64,000 nucleotides of DNA from Formosa haliotis (GTDB lineage Bacteria > Bacteroidota > Bacteroidia > Flavobacteriales > Flavobacteriaceae): NCBI RefSeq assembly GCF_001685485.1, contig NZ_BDEL01000001.1, forward strand, positions 248,001 through 312,000, written 5' to 3'. Each line of letters begins with the position of its first letter. The stretch's first letter is position 1. The translations under genes and the position numbers were made by a program. The notes beneath the pieces are model-generated. The model saw only the letters and a program-made list of their open reading frames with translations, was not told the DNA's origin and did not search any database. This document shows, one piece after another, positions 45,364 through 54,505 of this stretch.

Positions 45364-45900
45364 CTAAAATTTTCTGAATTTAAATTTTTGGGTGCCTACA
45401 GATATTTGGGCTATTAGGCCACCTTTGGTTTTAGTAAATACAGCAACTCCTTTTGCAAATTTTCCATTAAAAGATTTTCCTCTATCAACTAAAGTTGCAG
45501 AAGCAAAGGCATCAAACTCGAACGTCCCTTTTTTAAATTTGTTTAATTCCTTTTTTGTTTCAAAGAAAATCACTTCTATAAAAGCTTCACCACCAGCTTG
45601 AAAACCAAGATTTAATTTTTTTAAACTCGCCATTCCTAAAACTTTGCCTCCCTTTTTGTACAACACACCATTTCCTGAAGCCGCACCAACTATAAAAGCG
45701 CCTTGTCCGGTGTTTGGAAAAATTACATATCCAGCAGCTTTATTAAAGTAATTCTTTAAATCAGGGCAGTCGTGTATTAAAGTTTGTTTGGCAGTTTCGG
45801 CATCTTTTATAATCTCGGTATCCTTTTCGCTTTGTGCAGCAACAGAAATACCAATACATAAAAAGAGAGCACCTAAGACTATTTTTTTTAAGTTATTCAT
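45364..45900 (-). CDS. Exported SYLF (YSC84) domain lipid-binding protein
   Basis: The 178-residue protein has a signal peptide (LGALFLCIGISVAAQ) and a SYLF domain (DLKNYFNKAAGYVIFPNTGQGAFIVGAASGNGVLY, FQAGGEAFIEVIFFETKKEL). SYLF domains bind phosphoinositides in eukaryotes; the bacterial exported forms are of unknown function. It is a single gene, convergent with the THUMP gene. Confidence 0.87.
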   Translation of the reverse strand: MNNLKKIVLGALFLCIGISVAAQSEKDTEIIKDAETAKQTLIHDCPDLKNYFNKAAGYVIFPNTGQGAFIVGAASGNGVLYKKGGKVLGMASLKKLNLGFQAGGEAFIEVIFFETKKELNKFKKGTFEFDAFASATLVDRGKSFNGKFAKGVAVFTKTKGGLIAQISVGTQKFKFRKF

Positions 45901-46070
45901 AAATTAAATTTCTTAGAAATTGAAGTAAATTTAAGTGAAAAGTTCTTGAATATCAGATGTAAACTAAATATAATTAATATCTGTTCAATTAAATATGAGT
46001 TAGTGCATTATTAAATAAAAACGGTAAGCGATTTAATATTAAGTGTCTCGGCTAAAAATTAAAACACATA

Positions 46071-46826
46071 CTATTTTTCCTTTTTGTAAAGCGGAATTAG
46101 GTAAGAAACAGAATAACCAAACCCAAATCCAATACCTAAGCTGTCGTAGGTTTTATAAAATCCGGGTACATACAAATTTTCGAAATTATCGGGTTCCTTT
46201 TGTGCTAACATACCCTTAAATTCTACATGTACACCTAAATATAAATTGTTTAATACCTCTGCTTTAATACCCAAAACGAGTTCTGCCCACAATGCGCTTA
46301 AACCATTATACTCTCTAAGGTCTGATGAAGAAAATTGGGGTGTCCAGTATTGGTTTTCACTATACACCGAATAACTGTTTAAAGTCTGACTGAAAGTACT
46401 TGCTCCAATACGTAATCCGCCATAAATCATGTTTTCCATGTCTAACCAATTTCGGTAGGCATTATAATCTATTCCAGCTTTAAAGTAAGACCCTTTAGTT
46501 GTAGCATTATAAAAATCGTTGCTTAACGTTATGTTTTCAGCACCAAATTCGCCAGCGAGATACAAGAATTTTGTGATTCTATAATCTCCCATAACTTCAA
46601 ATCCTTGATAATCATCTTCAAAGGCTGTTCTTACTAATTGACTTAATTCTAAACCTAATCGTAATCCGTATTTTTCTTTTATAACAGTAGAATCTTTGCT
46701 TACTACGGTCAGTGTATCACTAGATGTCACTTTCATCTCGTCATTTTGAGCAGAAAGGTTTACTGTGAAAAGAAAAACACAGAACGCGGTACTAATGATA
46801 TAATTTAAAATGTTCTTCATTTTCAT
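46071..46826 (-). CDS. DUF6048 family outer-membrane-type protein
   Basis: The 251-residue protein has a signal peptide (IISTAFCVFLFTVNLSAQ) and alternating hydrophobic strands with GFGFGYSVSYLIPL at the C-terminus, suggesting a small outer-membrane barrel, consistent with DUF6048. It overlaps the DUF6452 gene by 35 nt in another frame; the second ATG (46820) still overlaps. The DUF6452-DUF6048 pair is a conserved Bacteroidota gene neighbourhood as I recall it; the function is unknown. Confidence 0.78.
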   Translation of the reverse strand: MKMKNILNYIISTAFCVFLFTVNLSAQNDEMKVTSSDTLTVVSKDSTVIKEKYGLRLGLELSQLVRTAFEDDYQGFEVMGDYRITKFLYLAGEFGAENITLSNDFYNATTKGSYFKAGIDYNAYRNWLDMENMIYGGLRIGASTFSQTLNSYSVYSENQYWTPQFSSSDLREYNGLSALWAELVLGIKAEVLNNLYLGVHVEFKGMLAQKEPDNFENLYVPGFYKTYDSLGIGFGFGYSVSYLIPLYKKEK

Positions 46827-47331
46827 CTTCTACAGATTGGTTATCGTTTACAGATCGTACTAATTGTATCCAATTATCATCATCTGGTTCAACATTTATG
46901 CTAACATTTCTATAAACCGTTTTGTATCCACAGGCACGAGAAACATAAACATCTTCCCTGTCGTAGGTAATGGTAATTATATCTTCATTTCCTGTAACAT
47001 AGTCATCGCTTGTATCGTCTGGTGTTCCATTATCATTAACTACATATTCTTCGTGTAATTTATATTGCGTAATGGTATCTGTAGTTTTTAACGGAATGGC
47101 GATAGAATCTGTAGCAACAACATTGTAACCCGGAAGCACTTCGTCATTGCCAACACCCTGAACTCTTAGGTTTGTAACGCTTTTTAATACATCGGTATTA
47201 GGATTGGTAACATCGTAAAAACGAATAATTAGGCTAGGAGTGGTGGGTGTTTCGTTAGAGCAAATATCATCTCTTTCACAGCCCATAAAACAGAGTGCAA
47301 TGAAGACTAAAAACAGGAATGAGTTTTTCAT
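46792..47331 (-). CDS. DUF6452 family lipoprotein
   Basis: The 179-residue protein has a lipoprotein signal ending FIALCFMGCERDD (lipid Cys at 18) and a beta-sandwich-like mature part with conserved TPSLIIRFYD and ACGYKTVYRNV. It follows rlmD by 7 nt and overlaps DUF6048 by 35 nt, so the three genes probably form one operon. It may be a partner of the DUF6048 barrel at the outer membrane; this is inference from coupling. Confidence 0.78.
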   Translation of the reverse strand: MKNSFLFLVFIALCFMGCERDDICSNETPTTPSLIIRFYDVTNPNTDVLKSVTNLRVQGVGNDEVLPGYNVVATDSIAIPLKTTDTITQYKLHEEYVVNDNGTPDDTSDDYVTGNEDIITITYDREDVYVSRACGYKTVYRNVSINVEPDDDNWIQLVRSVNDNQSVEDENEEHFKLYH

Positions 47332-47338
47332 AAATGCG

Positions 47339-48748
47339 TTATCGTTTTTCTAATAGTACAACATTTTCTACATGATGCGTTTGCGGAAACATATCTACAG
47401 CACGAACTTTTGTTACTTTATACATGCTATCCATTAAGGCCAAATCTCTTGCTTGGGTAGCACTGTTACAACTAACATATACAATTTTTTCTGGAGCAAC
47501 GTTAAGTAGCATTTCTACGACATCTTTATGCATCCCGTCTCGAGGTGGATCTGTAATTATAATATCTGGGTGACCATGAGTTTTTATAAATTCGGCATTG
47601 AATACATTTTTCATGTCTCCAACATAAAAATCTACATTATCTATATTATTTGCTTTAGCATTCTCTTTTGCCGCTAAAATGGCATCTGGAACGGCTTCTA
47701 CACCAACCACTTTTTTAGCGTTTCTAGCAACAAATTGTGCAATAGTTCCGGTTCCGGTATATAAATCGTATACTAATTCGTTGCCAGTTAATCCTGCAAA
47801 ATCGCGCGTTACTTTATATAATTCGTAAGCTTGATCGGAATTTGTTTGATAGAAAGACTTCGCATTAATTTTGAATTTTAGCCCTTCCATTTCCTCAAAA
47901 ATATGATCGCGTCCACTAAAATATTCAATGTCTTGATCGTAAATAGTATCGTTAGCCTTGGTGTTTATAATGTATAATAAAGCGGTAATTTCAGGAAACG
48001 TTTCCTTTATATAATTCAGTAATAATTCACGTTTCCCCTTATCTTCTTTAAAAAATTGAATTAAAACCATTAATTCGCCTGTAGATGCCGTACGTATCAT
48101 TAAAGTACGTAAAAGTCCGGTTTGATTTCGAGTGTTGAAGAACTCTAAATCATTTTCAATCGCAAATGTTTTTACAGCATTTCGTATAGCATTTGAAGGA
48201 TCTTCTTGCAGATGACATTTTTTTATGTCTAAAATTTTATCCCACATTCCTGGAATATGAAATCCTAAAGCATTTTTATCGCCTAAATCTTTGTCAGATT
48301 GGATTTCCTCTAGGGTTAACCAACGACTGTCGCTAAACGAAAATTCCATTTTATTTCTGTAGAAATATTGCTTTGCAGATCCTAAAATAGGAGTGACTTC
48401 TGGTAATTCTATATGGCCTAACCGGCGTAAATTATTTTCAACTTCTTTTTGCTTATAAAATAGCTGATATTTATAATCCATATCCTGCCATTTACATCCA
48501 CCACAAACTCCAAAATGCTCGCAAACTGGTGTTGTACGTTTATCTGATAACTTATGAAAAACCGTTGCTTTACCTTCGTAATAGGCTTTACGTTTTTTAA
48601 AGGTTTGAATATCTACCACATCTCCAGGAACAGCATTTGGTAAAAAAATGACAGCGCCATCTGGAGATTTAGCTATAGTTTTTCCTTTAGCACCAGCATC
48701 AAGGACTTCTATATTTGTAAAAACTTGTTTTTTATTTCTTCTAGACAT
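47339..48748 (-). CDS. rlmD: 23S rRNA (uracil-C5)-methyltransferase
   Basis: The enzyme methylates U1939 of 23S rRNA (RlmD group; RlmCD-like specificity is also possible). It has an N-terminal TRAM domain, a 4Fe-4S cysteine set CEHFGVCGGCKW, motif I DLYTGTGTIAQF, DPPRDGMHKDVV, and the nucleophile YVSCNSATQARDL. Length is 469 residues. A perfect -7 element 4 nt before the ATG predicts a leaderless mRNA. It heads the operon with DUF6452 and DUF6048. Confidence 0.92.
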   Translation of the reverse strand: MSRRNKKQVFTNIEVLDAGAKGKTIAKSPDGAVIFLPNAVPGDVVDIQTFKKRKAYYEGKATVFHKLSDKRTTPVCEHFGVCGGCKWQDMDYKYQLFYKQKEVENNLRRLGHIELPEVTPILGSAKQYFYRNKMEFSFSDSRWLTLEEIQSDKDLGDKNALGFHIPGMWDKILDIKKCHLQEDPSNAIRNAVKTFAIENDLEFFNTRNQTGLLRTLMIRTASTGELMVLIQFFKEDKGKRELLLNYIKETFPEITALLYIINTKANDTIYDQDIEYFSGRDHIFEEMEGLKFKINAKSFYQTNSDQAYELYKVTRDFAGLTGNELVYDLYTGTGTIAQFVARNAKKVVGVEAVPDAILAAKENAKANNIDNVDFYVGDMKNVFNAEFIKTHGHPDIIITDPPRDGMHKDVVEMLLNVAPEKIVYVSCNSATQARDLALMDSMYKVTKVRAVDMFPQTHHVENVVLLEKR

Positions 48749-48752
48749 GGCG

Positions 48753-48760
48753 CAAAAATA
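48753..48760 (-). promoter_or_regulatory. -7 element directly before rlmD
   Basis: CAAAAATA reads TATTTTTG on the minus strand, 4 nt from the start codon. Confidence 0.6.
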
Positions 48761-48994
48761 AGATGTTTTTAGCTTTTGGTTTGTATCACATCACATATTT
48801 TTTAGTCAAGTTGTCCTTTTTAAAACCATTATGCTTAAGATTGATTTTAAAAACCTTACTTAAAATTTTAATCCGCTTTTTATATTTAGTAATTTGCAAG
48901 CGTTTTATGGATGATTTCTCTCCATTTCTAAATTGTAATATTAATTTAGGGACAAGGTAGGAATAGAAAATTTTTCAATTTAAAATATATTAAA

Positions 48995-50239
48995 ATGGCT
49001 GTTTTAGACCAAATAACTTCTCAGCAAGCAATCGACCTAGAAAATAAATACGGTGCTCACAACTATCATCCGTTACCTGTAGTTTTAACTAAAGGTGAAG
49101 GTGTTTATGTTTGGGATGTAGAGGGAAAAAAGTATTACGATTTTTTATCCGCTTATTCTGCAGTAAACCAAGGACATTGTCACCCTAAAATTGTAGGAGC
49201 AATGATGGAGCAGGCGCAACAATTAACTTTAACTTCTCGTGCTTTTTACAATGATGTGCTAGGCGCATACGAAAAATTTGCTTGCGAATATTTTGGTTTC
49301 GATAAATTATTACCAATGAATACTGGGGCAGAGGCTGTAGAAACAGCTCTGAAATTATGTAGAAAATGGGCATACGAAGTTAAAGGTATTGATGAAAATG
49401 AAGCCGAAATAATTGTTTGCGAAAATAATTTTCACGGTAGAACAACAACTATCATTTCATTTTCTAACGATCCGGTAGCTCGTGAAAATTTTGGACCTTT
49501 TACAAAAGGTTTTATAAAAATTGAATACGATAATTTAGAAGCTTTAGAATCGGCTTTAAAAGATAACCCTAATGTTGCAGGTTTTTTAGTAGAACCAATA
49601 CAAGGAGAAGCGGGAGTATATGTACCAAGCGACGGTTATTTAGCAAAAGCAAAAGCATTATGCGAAAAATATAATGTTTTATTTATAGCCGACGAAGTAC
49701 AAACAGGTATTGCAAGAACAGGGCAATTACTGGCTGTAAATCATGAAAATGTAAAACCGGATATATTAATATTAGGAAAGGCATTAAGCGGAGGGGCGTA
49801 CCCAGTTAGTGCAGTGCTTGCCGATAATGTGGTTATGGATGTGATTAAACCAGGAAATCACGGAAGTACGTTTGGAGGTAACCCAGTAGCAGCAGCGGTA
49901 GCTATTGCGGCACTCACGGTTGTTAAGGAAGAGAATTTAGCCGAAAATGCAGAAGCTCTAGGCCAGTTATTTAGAAGTGAATTGAGTGCATTTATTGAAA
50001 AAAGTTCTATAGCAAAGCTGGTTCGTGGTAAAGGGTTATTAAATGCTGTATTAATTAACGATACAGAAGATAGTGATACGGCTTGGAATATTTGTTTAGC
50101 GCTAAGAGATAATGGATTGTTAGCCAAACCAACCCACGGAAATATTATCCGTTTTGCACCACCTTTAGTTATGAATAAAGAGCAGTTATTAGACTGTGTT
50201 CAAATTATAATTAATACTTTAAAGCAATTCGAAAAGTAG
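48995..50239 (+). CDS. rocD: Ornithine--oxo-acid aminotransferase
   Basis: This PLP-dependent class III aminotransferase converts ornithine and 2-oxoglutarate to glutamate semialdehyde and glutamate. Signatures are [50 protein letters not shown] (PLP aspartate) and [11 protein letters not shown] (PLP lysine). Length is 414 residues. It links arginine/ornithine breakdown to proline and glutamate metabolism. It is a single gene closed by a strong bidirectional terminator. The 246-bp upstream gap holds no supported gene. Confidence 0.95.
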   Translation: MAVLDQITSQQAIDLENKYGAHNYHPLPVVLTKGEGVYVWDVEGKKYYDFLSAYSAVNQGHCHPKIVGAMMEQAQQLTLTSRAFYNDVLGAYEKFACEYFGFDKLLPMNTGAEAVETALKLCRKWAYEVKGIDENEAEIIVCENNFHGRTTTIISFSNDPVARENFGPFTKGFIKIEYDNLEALESALKDNPNVAGFLVEPIQGEAGVYVPSDGYLAKAKALCEKYNVLFIADEVQTGIARTGQLLAVNHENVKPDILILGKALSGGAYPVSAVLADNVVMDVIKPGNHGSTFGGNPVAAAVAIAALTVVKEENLAENAEALGQLFRSELSAFIEKSSIAKLVRGKGLLNAVLINDTEDSDTAWNICLALRDNGLLAKPTHGNIIRFAPPLVMNKEQLLDCVQIIINTLKQFEK

Positions 50240-50320
50240 AGATAATTAGTTAATTAACTCATCATAAGATGGCCTGAATTATATTCGGGATAGCATGATA
50301 AGTTAAAAAGAATAAAATTT

Positions 50321-50355
50321 AAAAGCGACTCCTTAAAATATAAAGAGTCGCTTTT
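50321..50355. terminator. Bidirectional terminator between rocD and the CCC-motif gene
   Basis: AAAAGCGACTC (50321-50331) pairs perfectly with GAGTCGCTTTT (50345-50355), with A and T runs on both sides, serving both convergent genes. Confidence 0.88.
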
Positions 50356-50381
50356 GTATTATAAGAATATGGTTTAAACAT

Positions 50382-50702
50382 TTACTCATAACCATATTGA
50401 CGCATAACTTCATGACTTTGTTCTATAATGACATCCCAATCTGTAGTAGCCAAGCTGTAAATAGTATAAAGTAAATTTATTCCATTTATTACTAAAATAA
50501 CCAAAGCTATGGTTTTCGCGGTGTTCATGCCTTCAATATTATCGTAATTTTCAGGAACTAAAGCAGCTTCTTTTAGTTTATTGTTAGCCATATAAAAGGC
50601 TATTCCTGCCGGGATAACACCTAATCCGCCAAAACAACAACACAGTAGTCCTAGTCCAGATAAGACAAAAATGGGGGTGGTATTTAAATGAATTCTTTCC
50701 AT
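50382..50702 (-). CDS. Small CCC-motif membrane protein (DUF4190-like)
   Basis: The 106-residue protein has two membrane helices (FVLSGLGLLCCCFGGLGVIPAGIAFYM and AKTIALVILVINGINLLYTIYSL), with the CCC motif in the first, as in DUF4190-like proteins of Bacteroidota. Function unknown. It is 3 nt downstream of the DUF2752 gene and probably cotranscribed. Confidence 0.75.
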   Translation of the reverse strand: MERIHLNTTPIFVLSGLGLLCCCFGGLGVIPAGIAFYMANNKLKEAALVPENYDNIEGMNTAKTIALVILVINGINLLYTIYSLATTDWDVIIEQSHEVMRQYGYE

Positions 50703-50705
50703 ATT

Positions 50706-50993
50706 TTATTTTAAGGTTAGTTTATAAATATAACTGCTAATAATGATAACAAGGTTAACAATAAACAGCCATTTTTTTATTGATTCTTGGTGTTTTATGG
50801 TTTTAAACAAATTAAAGATAAGAAAAAAAGCAAGAAGGATTAAGGTATAAATGGCAGGATACATTTTAAAAGCAGCAAAAAACTCACCGTTAAAAATTAA
50901 GGCAACAGCACGTTGCAATCCGCAACCCAAACATTCAAAACCGAAAAGTTTTTTATTTAAACAAGGTAGCATGTAATCTTCTATAGAAGACAT
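50706..50993 (-). CDS. DUF2752 family membrane protein
   Basis: The 95-residue protein contains the DUF2752 motif PCLNKKLFGFECLGCGLQRAV followed by two membrane helices. The family's conserved C..GCG.QRA motif suggests metal or thiol chemistry, but no function is established. It is first of a two-gene unit with a perfect -7 element 20 nt upstream. Confidence 0.82.
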   Translation of the reverse strand: MSSIEDYMLPCLNKKLFGFECLGCGLQRAVALIFNGEFFAAFKMYPAIYTLILLAFFLIFNLFKTIKHQESIKKWLFIVNLVIIISSYIYKLTLK

Positions 50994-51013
50994 AAATTTT
51001 GGGTTTAGAATTA

Positions 51014-51021
51014 CAAATATA
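51014..51021 (-). promoter_or_regulatory. -7 element for the DUF2752 unit
   Basis: CAAATATA reads TATATTTG on the minus strand, a perfect match, 20 nt from the start. Confidence 0.55.
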
Positions 51022-51076
51022 CTACTATAGTAATGGATTTATTTTGAAGAAATAGAAACTACTTTATTTAAAATTG

Positions 51077-51084
51077 TAATTTTG
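51077..51084 (+). promoter_or_regulatory. -7 element for the 66-aa and Smr genes
   Basis: TAATTTTG fits TAnnTTTG, 24 nt before the ATG at 51109. Confidence 0.5.
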
Positions 51085-51108
51085 ATGACTTATTAGAAAT
51101 TCTAAAAC

Positions 51109-51309
51109 ATGAAAAGGTCTCAAACCGTAAATTATATTTTAATTGTTATAGGCGTCTTGGTATCTATGTACGCTAAAGTAGATGCCAATCAAAACACATA
51201 CCTTTTAATATTTGGAATTTGCTGTCTGCTGTTTGGCATATTTAGAATTTCGCAAACGATTCCTAGTAAAAGTGAAAAGGAAGATGATAATATAGATGAA
51301 GTTGAATAA
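51109..51309 (+). CDS. Small two-helix membrane protein
   Basis: The 66-residue protein has two short membrane helices (YILIVIGVLVSMYA and TYLLIFGICCLLFGIFRI) and an acidic tail. No family was recognised with certainty. It is separated by 2 nt from the Smr gene and shares its promoter, so it is likely real. Confidence 0.7.
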   Translation: MKRSQTVNYILIVIGVLVSMYAKVDANQNTYLLIFGICCLLFGIFRISQTIPSKSEKEDDNIDEVE

Positions 51310-51311
51310 TT

Positions 51312-51869
51312 ATGAAGTTTAAAAAAGGAGATACCGTTTCTGTTTTAGATGAAGATATCACGGGCGTGATTTTAAAGATTGAAGGGATGTCTGTTTCAGT
51401 AGAAACGACAGATGGTTTTATTTTAGAATTTGATGCTCACGAACTCATAAAAATTAAATCAGATACAGGTTTAGAGTCTCAACTCTTTCTAGATAATTCT
51501 ATCAATCGAGTAATTTCAGAGAAGGAAGAGTTCAAGCCTAAAAAATCGGTTAGAGTGAAGCCTAAAGAACGATTTGAGCCTATGATGGAGGTCGATTTAC
51601 ATATTCATAATCTAACAAAATCGAATAAAGGCATGGGGAATTACGAGATGCTAAGTTTGCAATTAGACACGGCAAAACATAAACTAGAGTATGCCATGAA
51701 AAATAGAATTCAAAAAATTGTATTTATCCATGGCGTAGGTGAAGGGGTGCTAAGAATGGAGCTTGAGTATTTATTTAATCGCTACGATAATTTAAAATAT
51801 TACGATGCGAATTATCAGAAATATGGGGTTGGAGCAACCGAGGTTTATATCTATCAGAATCCAAAATAG
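51312..51869 (+). CDS. Smr-domain protein (DUF2027/MutS2-like C-terminus)
   Basis: The 185-residue cytoplasmic protein has an N-terminal SH3-like segment (FKKGDTVSVLDEDITGVIL) and a C-terminal Smr domain (MEVDLHIHNL, then KIVFIHGVGEGVLRMELEYL). Smr domains bind or nick branched DNA or cleave RNA on collided ribosomes. There are no MutS domains, so it is a stand-alone form. The gene ends at a strong terminator. Confidence 0.85.
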   Translation: MKFKKGDTVSVLDEDITGVILKIEGMSVSVETTDGFILEFDAHELIKIKSDTGLESQLFLDNSINRVISEKEEFKPKKSVRVKPKERFEPMMEVDLHIHNLTKSNKGMGNYEMLSLQLDTAKHKLEYAMKNRIQKIVFIHGVGEGVLRMELEYLFNRYDNLKYYDANYQKYGVGATEVYIYQNPK

Positions 51870-51901
51870 ATTGTATTAATATTCTGATTACTCATAAAAA
51901 T

Positions 51902-51935
51902 AAAGCGACCTAATGAATATTTAGGTCGCTTTTTA
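51902..51935. terminator. Bidirectional terminator between Smr gene and fumC
   Basis: AAAGCGACCTAA pairs with TTAGGTCGCTTT, with A/T runs outside, between convergent genes. Confidence 0.85.
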
Positions 51936-51967
51936 TTTGTTTAGATTGTTTGTGTATTAAACACCAA

Positions 51968-53353
51968 TTAAATCATATCTTCTGGTTTTACCCATTCGTC
52001 ATAATCTTCGGCAGTTACATAACCTAAATTAATAGCTTCCTCTTTTAAAGTAGTCCCGTTTTTATGTGCAGTATTTGCAATTTCGGCCGCTTTGTAATAT
52101 CCAATTTTAGTGTTTAGAGCAGTAACTAACATTAATGAATTGTTTAATAATTCTTTTATCACTTTGTGGTTAGGTTCTATACCTGCAGCACAATGAATAT
52201 CAAAACTAACACAAGCATCACCTAAAAGTTGAGCAGATTGTAAGAAATTTAAAGCCATGATAGGTTTAAATACATTTAACTCGTAATGTCCTTGCGTTCC
52301 TGCAACAGAAATAGCCACATCGTTACCAATAACTTGAGCACAAACCATAGTTAATGCTTCACATTGGGTTGGGTTTACTTTTCCTGGCATAATAGAACTT
52401 CCTGGTTCGTTAGCAGGAATAATAATTTCTCCAATTCCACTACGTGGTCCAGAAGCCATCATTCTAATATCGTTGGCAATTTTATTTAAAGACACAGCCA
52501 ATTGCTTTAAAGCACCATGCGATTCTACAATAGCATCATGTGCAGCCAAAGCTTCAAATTTATTTTTAGCTGTAATAAAAGGTAGTCCAGTAAATTTCGC
52601 TATATATTCTGCAACGCGTTTAGAGTATCCTTTTGGTGTATTTAATCCGGTACCAACAGCTGTTCCTCCTAAAGCCAATTCGCTTAAGTGAGGTAAAGTG
52701 TTTTCTAGTGCTTTTAAGCCGTGATCTAATTGAGATACATAACCAGAAAATTCCTGACCTAAAGTTAAAGGCGTAGCATCCATTAAGTGTGTACGTCCAA
52801 TTTTAACTACATTTTTAAATTCTTCAGACTTCTTCTTTAAAGTGTCGCGAAGCTGAGTTACACTAGGAATCGTATTTTCTATAATTTTTTTATAGGCTGC
52901 AATATGCATACCTGTAGGGAAGGTGTCGTTAGACGATTGCGATTTATTCACGTCGTCGTTTGGTTGAATTGTTTTTTCACCTTCACCAATAACAAAACCT
53001 GCTAATTGATGCGCTCTATTAGCAATAACTTCGTTGGCATTCATGTTACTTTGTGTACCAGAACCTGTTTGCCAAACAACCAATGGGAATTGATCGTCAT
53101 GTTTCCCTTCTAAAATTTCATCACAAACCTGAGCAATAAGATCACGTTTTTCAATAGGTAAAACACCTAATTCACAATTAGTAAAAGCAGCCGCCTTTTT
53201 TAAATAAGCGAATCCGTAAACAATTTCTAAAGGCATCGATGCCGGTGCTCCAATTTTAAAATTATTACGAGAACGTTCTGTTTGTGCACCCCAAAGTTTG
53301 TCTGCAGGCACTTTTACTTCGCCCATGGTGTCTTTTTCTATCCGATAATCCAT
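51968..53353 (-). CDS. fumC: Fumarate hydratase, class II
   Basis: This TCA-cycle enzyme interconverts fumarate and malate without an iron-sulfur cluster. Signatures are [37 protein letters not shown] and the family signature [15 protein letters not shown]. Length is 461 residues, a normal tetramer subunit. TAAATTTG on the minus strand (53377-53384) is a plausible -7 element. Aspartase and argininosuccinate lyase share the fold, but sequence features favour FumC. Confidence 0.95.
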   Translation of the reverse strand: MDYRIEKDTMGEVKVPADKLWGAQTERSRNNFKIGAPASMPLEIVYGFAYLKKAAAFTNCELGVLPIEKRDLIAQVCDEILEGKHDDQFPLVVWQTGSGTQSNMNANEVIANRAHQLAGFVIGEGEKTIQPNDDVNKSQSSNDTFPTGMHIAAYKKIIENTIPSVTQLRDTLKKKSEEFKNVVKIGRTHLMDATPLTLGQEFSGYVSQLDHGLKALENTLPHLSELALGGTAVGTGLNTPKGYSKRVAEYIAKFTGLPFITAKNKFEALAAHDAIVESHGALKQLAVSLNKIANDIRMMASGPRSGIGEIIIPANEPGSSIMPGKVNPTQCEALTMVCAQVIGNDVAISVAGTQGHYELNVFKPIMALNFLQSAQLLGDACVSFDIHCAAGIEPNHKVIKELLNNSLMLVTALNTKIGYYKAAEIANTAHKNGTTLKEEAINLGYVTAEDYDEWVKPEDMI

Positions 53354-53376
53354 TTTGATATTAATTTAATGAGTAA

Positions 53377-53384
53377 CAAATTTA
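53377..53384 (-). promoter_or_regulatory. -7 element for fumC
   Basis: CAAATTTA reads TAAATTTG on the minus strand, 23 nt from the start codon. Confidence 0.5.
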
Positions 53385-53477
53385 ACAATTTTTGGTCTTT
53401 ATTTTTCATCTGAGGAACTATATTTTTTTTAAAAATTTAAGATAAACTTAAGACATGTTTGTTGAGTATAATCAATA

Positions 53478-53496
53478 AATCTACTAATTTAGTAGA
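53478..53496. promoter_or_regulatory. Perfect 19-bp dyad upstream of the peroxiredoxin gene
   Basis: ATCTACTAATTTAGTAGAT is ATCTACTAA, one base, and its exact complement. It ends 29 nt before the peroxiredoxin ATG. An AT-rich dyad of this length suggests a dimeric redox regulator such as an Rrf2- or Fur/PerR-type protein; which one cannot be told here. Confidence 0.65.
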
Positions 53497-53525
53497 TATT
53501 TAGAAATCAATAAAATAATTAAACC

Positions 53526-54167
53526 ATGGCAACAATTAGATTAGGCGATGTCGCCCCAAATTTTACTGCAGAATCATCTGAAGGAACAATACATTTTCAC
53601 GAGTGGTTAGGAGATAGCTGGGGTATTTTATTTTCCCATCCAGCCGATTATACTCCAGTATGTACTACAGAATTAGGTACAGTAGCAAAATATTCAGAAG
53701 AATTTAAAAAACGAAATGTAAAAGTAGTGGCCTTAAGTGTAGACGGATTAGAGTCGCATAAAGGTTGGATTAAAGATATAAACGAAACTCAGAATACAAC
53801 AGTTAATTTCCCGATTATCGCCGATGAAGATAAAAAGGTTTCCGAGCTTTACGATATGATTCATCCTAATGCAGATAGTAATCTTACAGTAAGATCGGTG
53901 TTTATTATAGATCCCGATAAAAAAGTGAAATTAATGATTACTTATCCGGCATCTACCGGACGTAATTTTGATGAATTATTACGTGTAATCGATTCGCTTC
54001 AGCTTACAGCATATCATAAAGTAGCAACTCCAGCTAATTGGCAAAGTGGCGACGATTGTGTAGTGTCTCCTAGCATTGCAACGGCCGATATTCCTTCGCA
54101 TTTTTCTAAAGGATTTAAGGAAATTAAACCGTATTTAAGAATGACGCCGCAACCAGATTTAAAATAA
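53526..54167 (+). CDS. 1-Cys peroxiredoxin (Prx6 group)
   Basis: This thiol peroxidase reduces H2O2 and organic peroxides. The peroxidatic cysteine is Cys46 in PADYTPVCTTELG. The long C-terminal extension (to 213 residues, LRMTPQPDLK) and the absence of a typical resolving cysteine motif place it in the Prx6 group; a second Cys in GDDCVVSP is not at the 2-Cys position. It is a single gene behind a perfect 19-bp dyad, implying peroxide or redox-responsive control. Confidence 0.93.
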   Translation: MATIRLGDVAPNFTAESSEGTIHFHEWLGDSWGILFSHPADYTPVCTTELGTVAKYSEEFKKRNVKVVALSVDGLESHKGWIKDINETQNTTVNFPIIADEDKKVSELYDMIHPNADSNLTVRSVFIIDPDKKVKLMITYPASTGRNFDELLRVIDSLQLTAYHKVATPANWQSGDDCVVSPSIATADIPSHFSKGFKEIKPYLRMTPQPDLK

Positions 54168-54223
54168 TAGATTTTTTTTCGGAATTATATTTAAAAGCTA
54201 TTGTATAAAAAAAGCATTTAATA

Positions 54224-54231
54224 TATATTTG
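54224..54231 (+). promoter_or_regulatory. -7 element for the 58-aa gene
   Basis: TATATTTG is a perfect TAnnTTTG match, 31 nt before the ATG at 54263. Confidence 0.6.
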
Positions 54232-54262
54232 CGATTATTAAAATTATAGAAACTCATCAATT

Positions 54263-54439
54263 ATGTTTGAATTTGACCAATATTTAGGCTTCCTAGCATT
54301 TTTATCAATATTAACCCTTGGATTTTGGTTAATGATCTTTTTAGTAACTTTTGTTGTTCCTTTTTGGATTGGTGGAGCGTTATTAGAACGTTTTAAAGAA
54401 ATGAAAGAAGAAAAGAAGGCTAGAAGAGAAGCTCTTTAA
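54263..54439 (+). CDS. Small single-pass membrane protein, 58 aa
   Basis: The frame begins MFEFDQYLGFLAFLSILTLG and has one long hydrophobic helix followed by a charged amphipathic tail (ERFKEMKEEKKARREAL). It has its own perfect -7 element and is followed 28 nt later by a strong terminator, so it forms a complete transcription unit. No family recognised. Too short for many gene callers. Confidence 0.72.
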   Translation: MFEFDQYLGFLAFLSILTLGFWLMIFLVTFVVPFWIGGALLERFKEMKEEKKARREAL

Positions 54440-54467
54440 GGCTAGTAATTCATACAAATTATCTTAT

Positions 54468-54505
54468 AAAAAAAGGGAACTAATTAATTTTAGTTCCCTT
54501 TTTTA
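54468..54505 (+). terminator. Terminator after the 58-aa gene
   Basis: GGGAACTAA (54475-54483) pairs with TTAGTTCCC (54490-54498), flanked by A7 and T6. The T tract merges into the tandem repeat that follows. Confidence 0.85.

Noticed and set aside
48763..48960. 65-aa plus-strand frame upstream of rocD
   Set aside because: It starts within the rlmD promoter region, is Leu/Lys-rich translation of AT-rich DNA, and has no promoter of its own.
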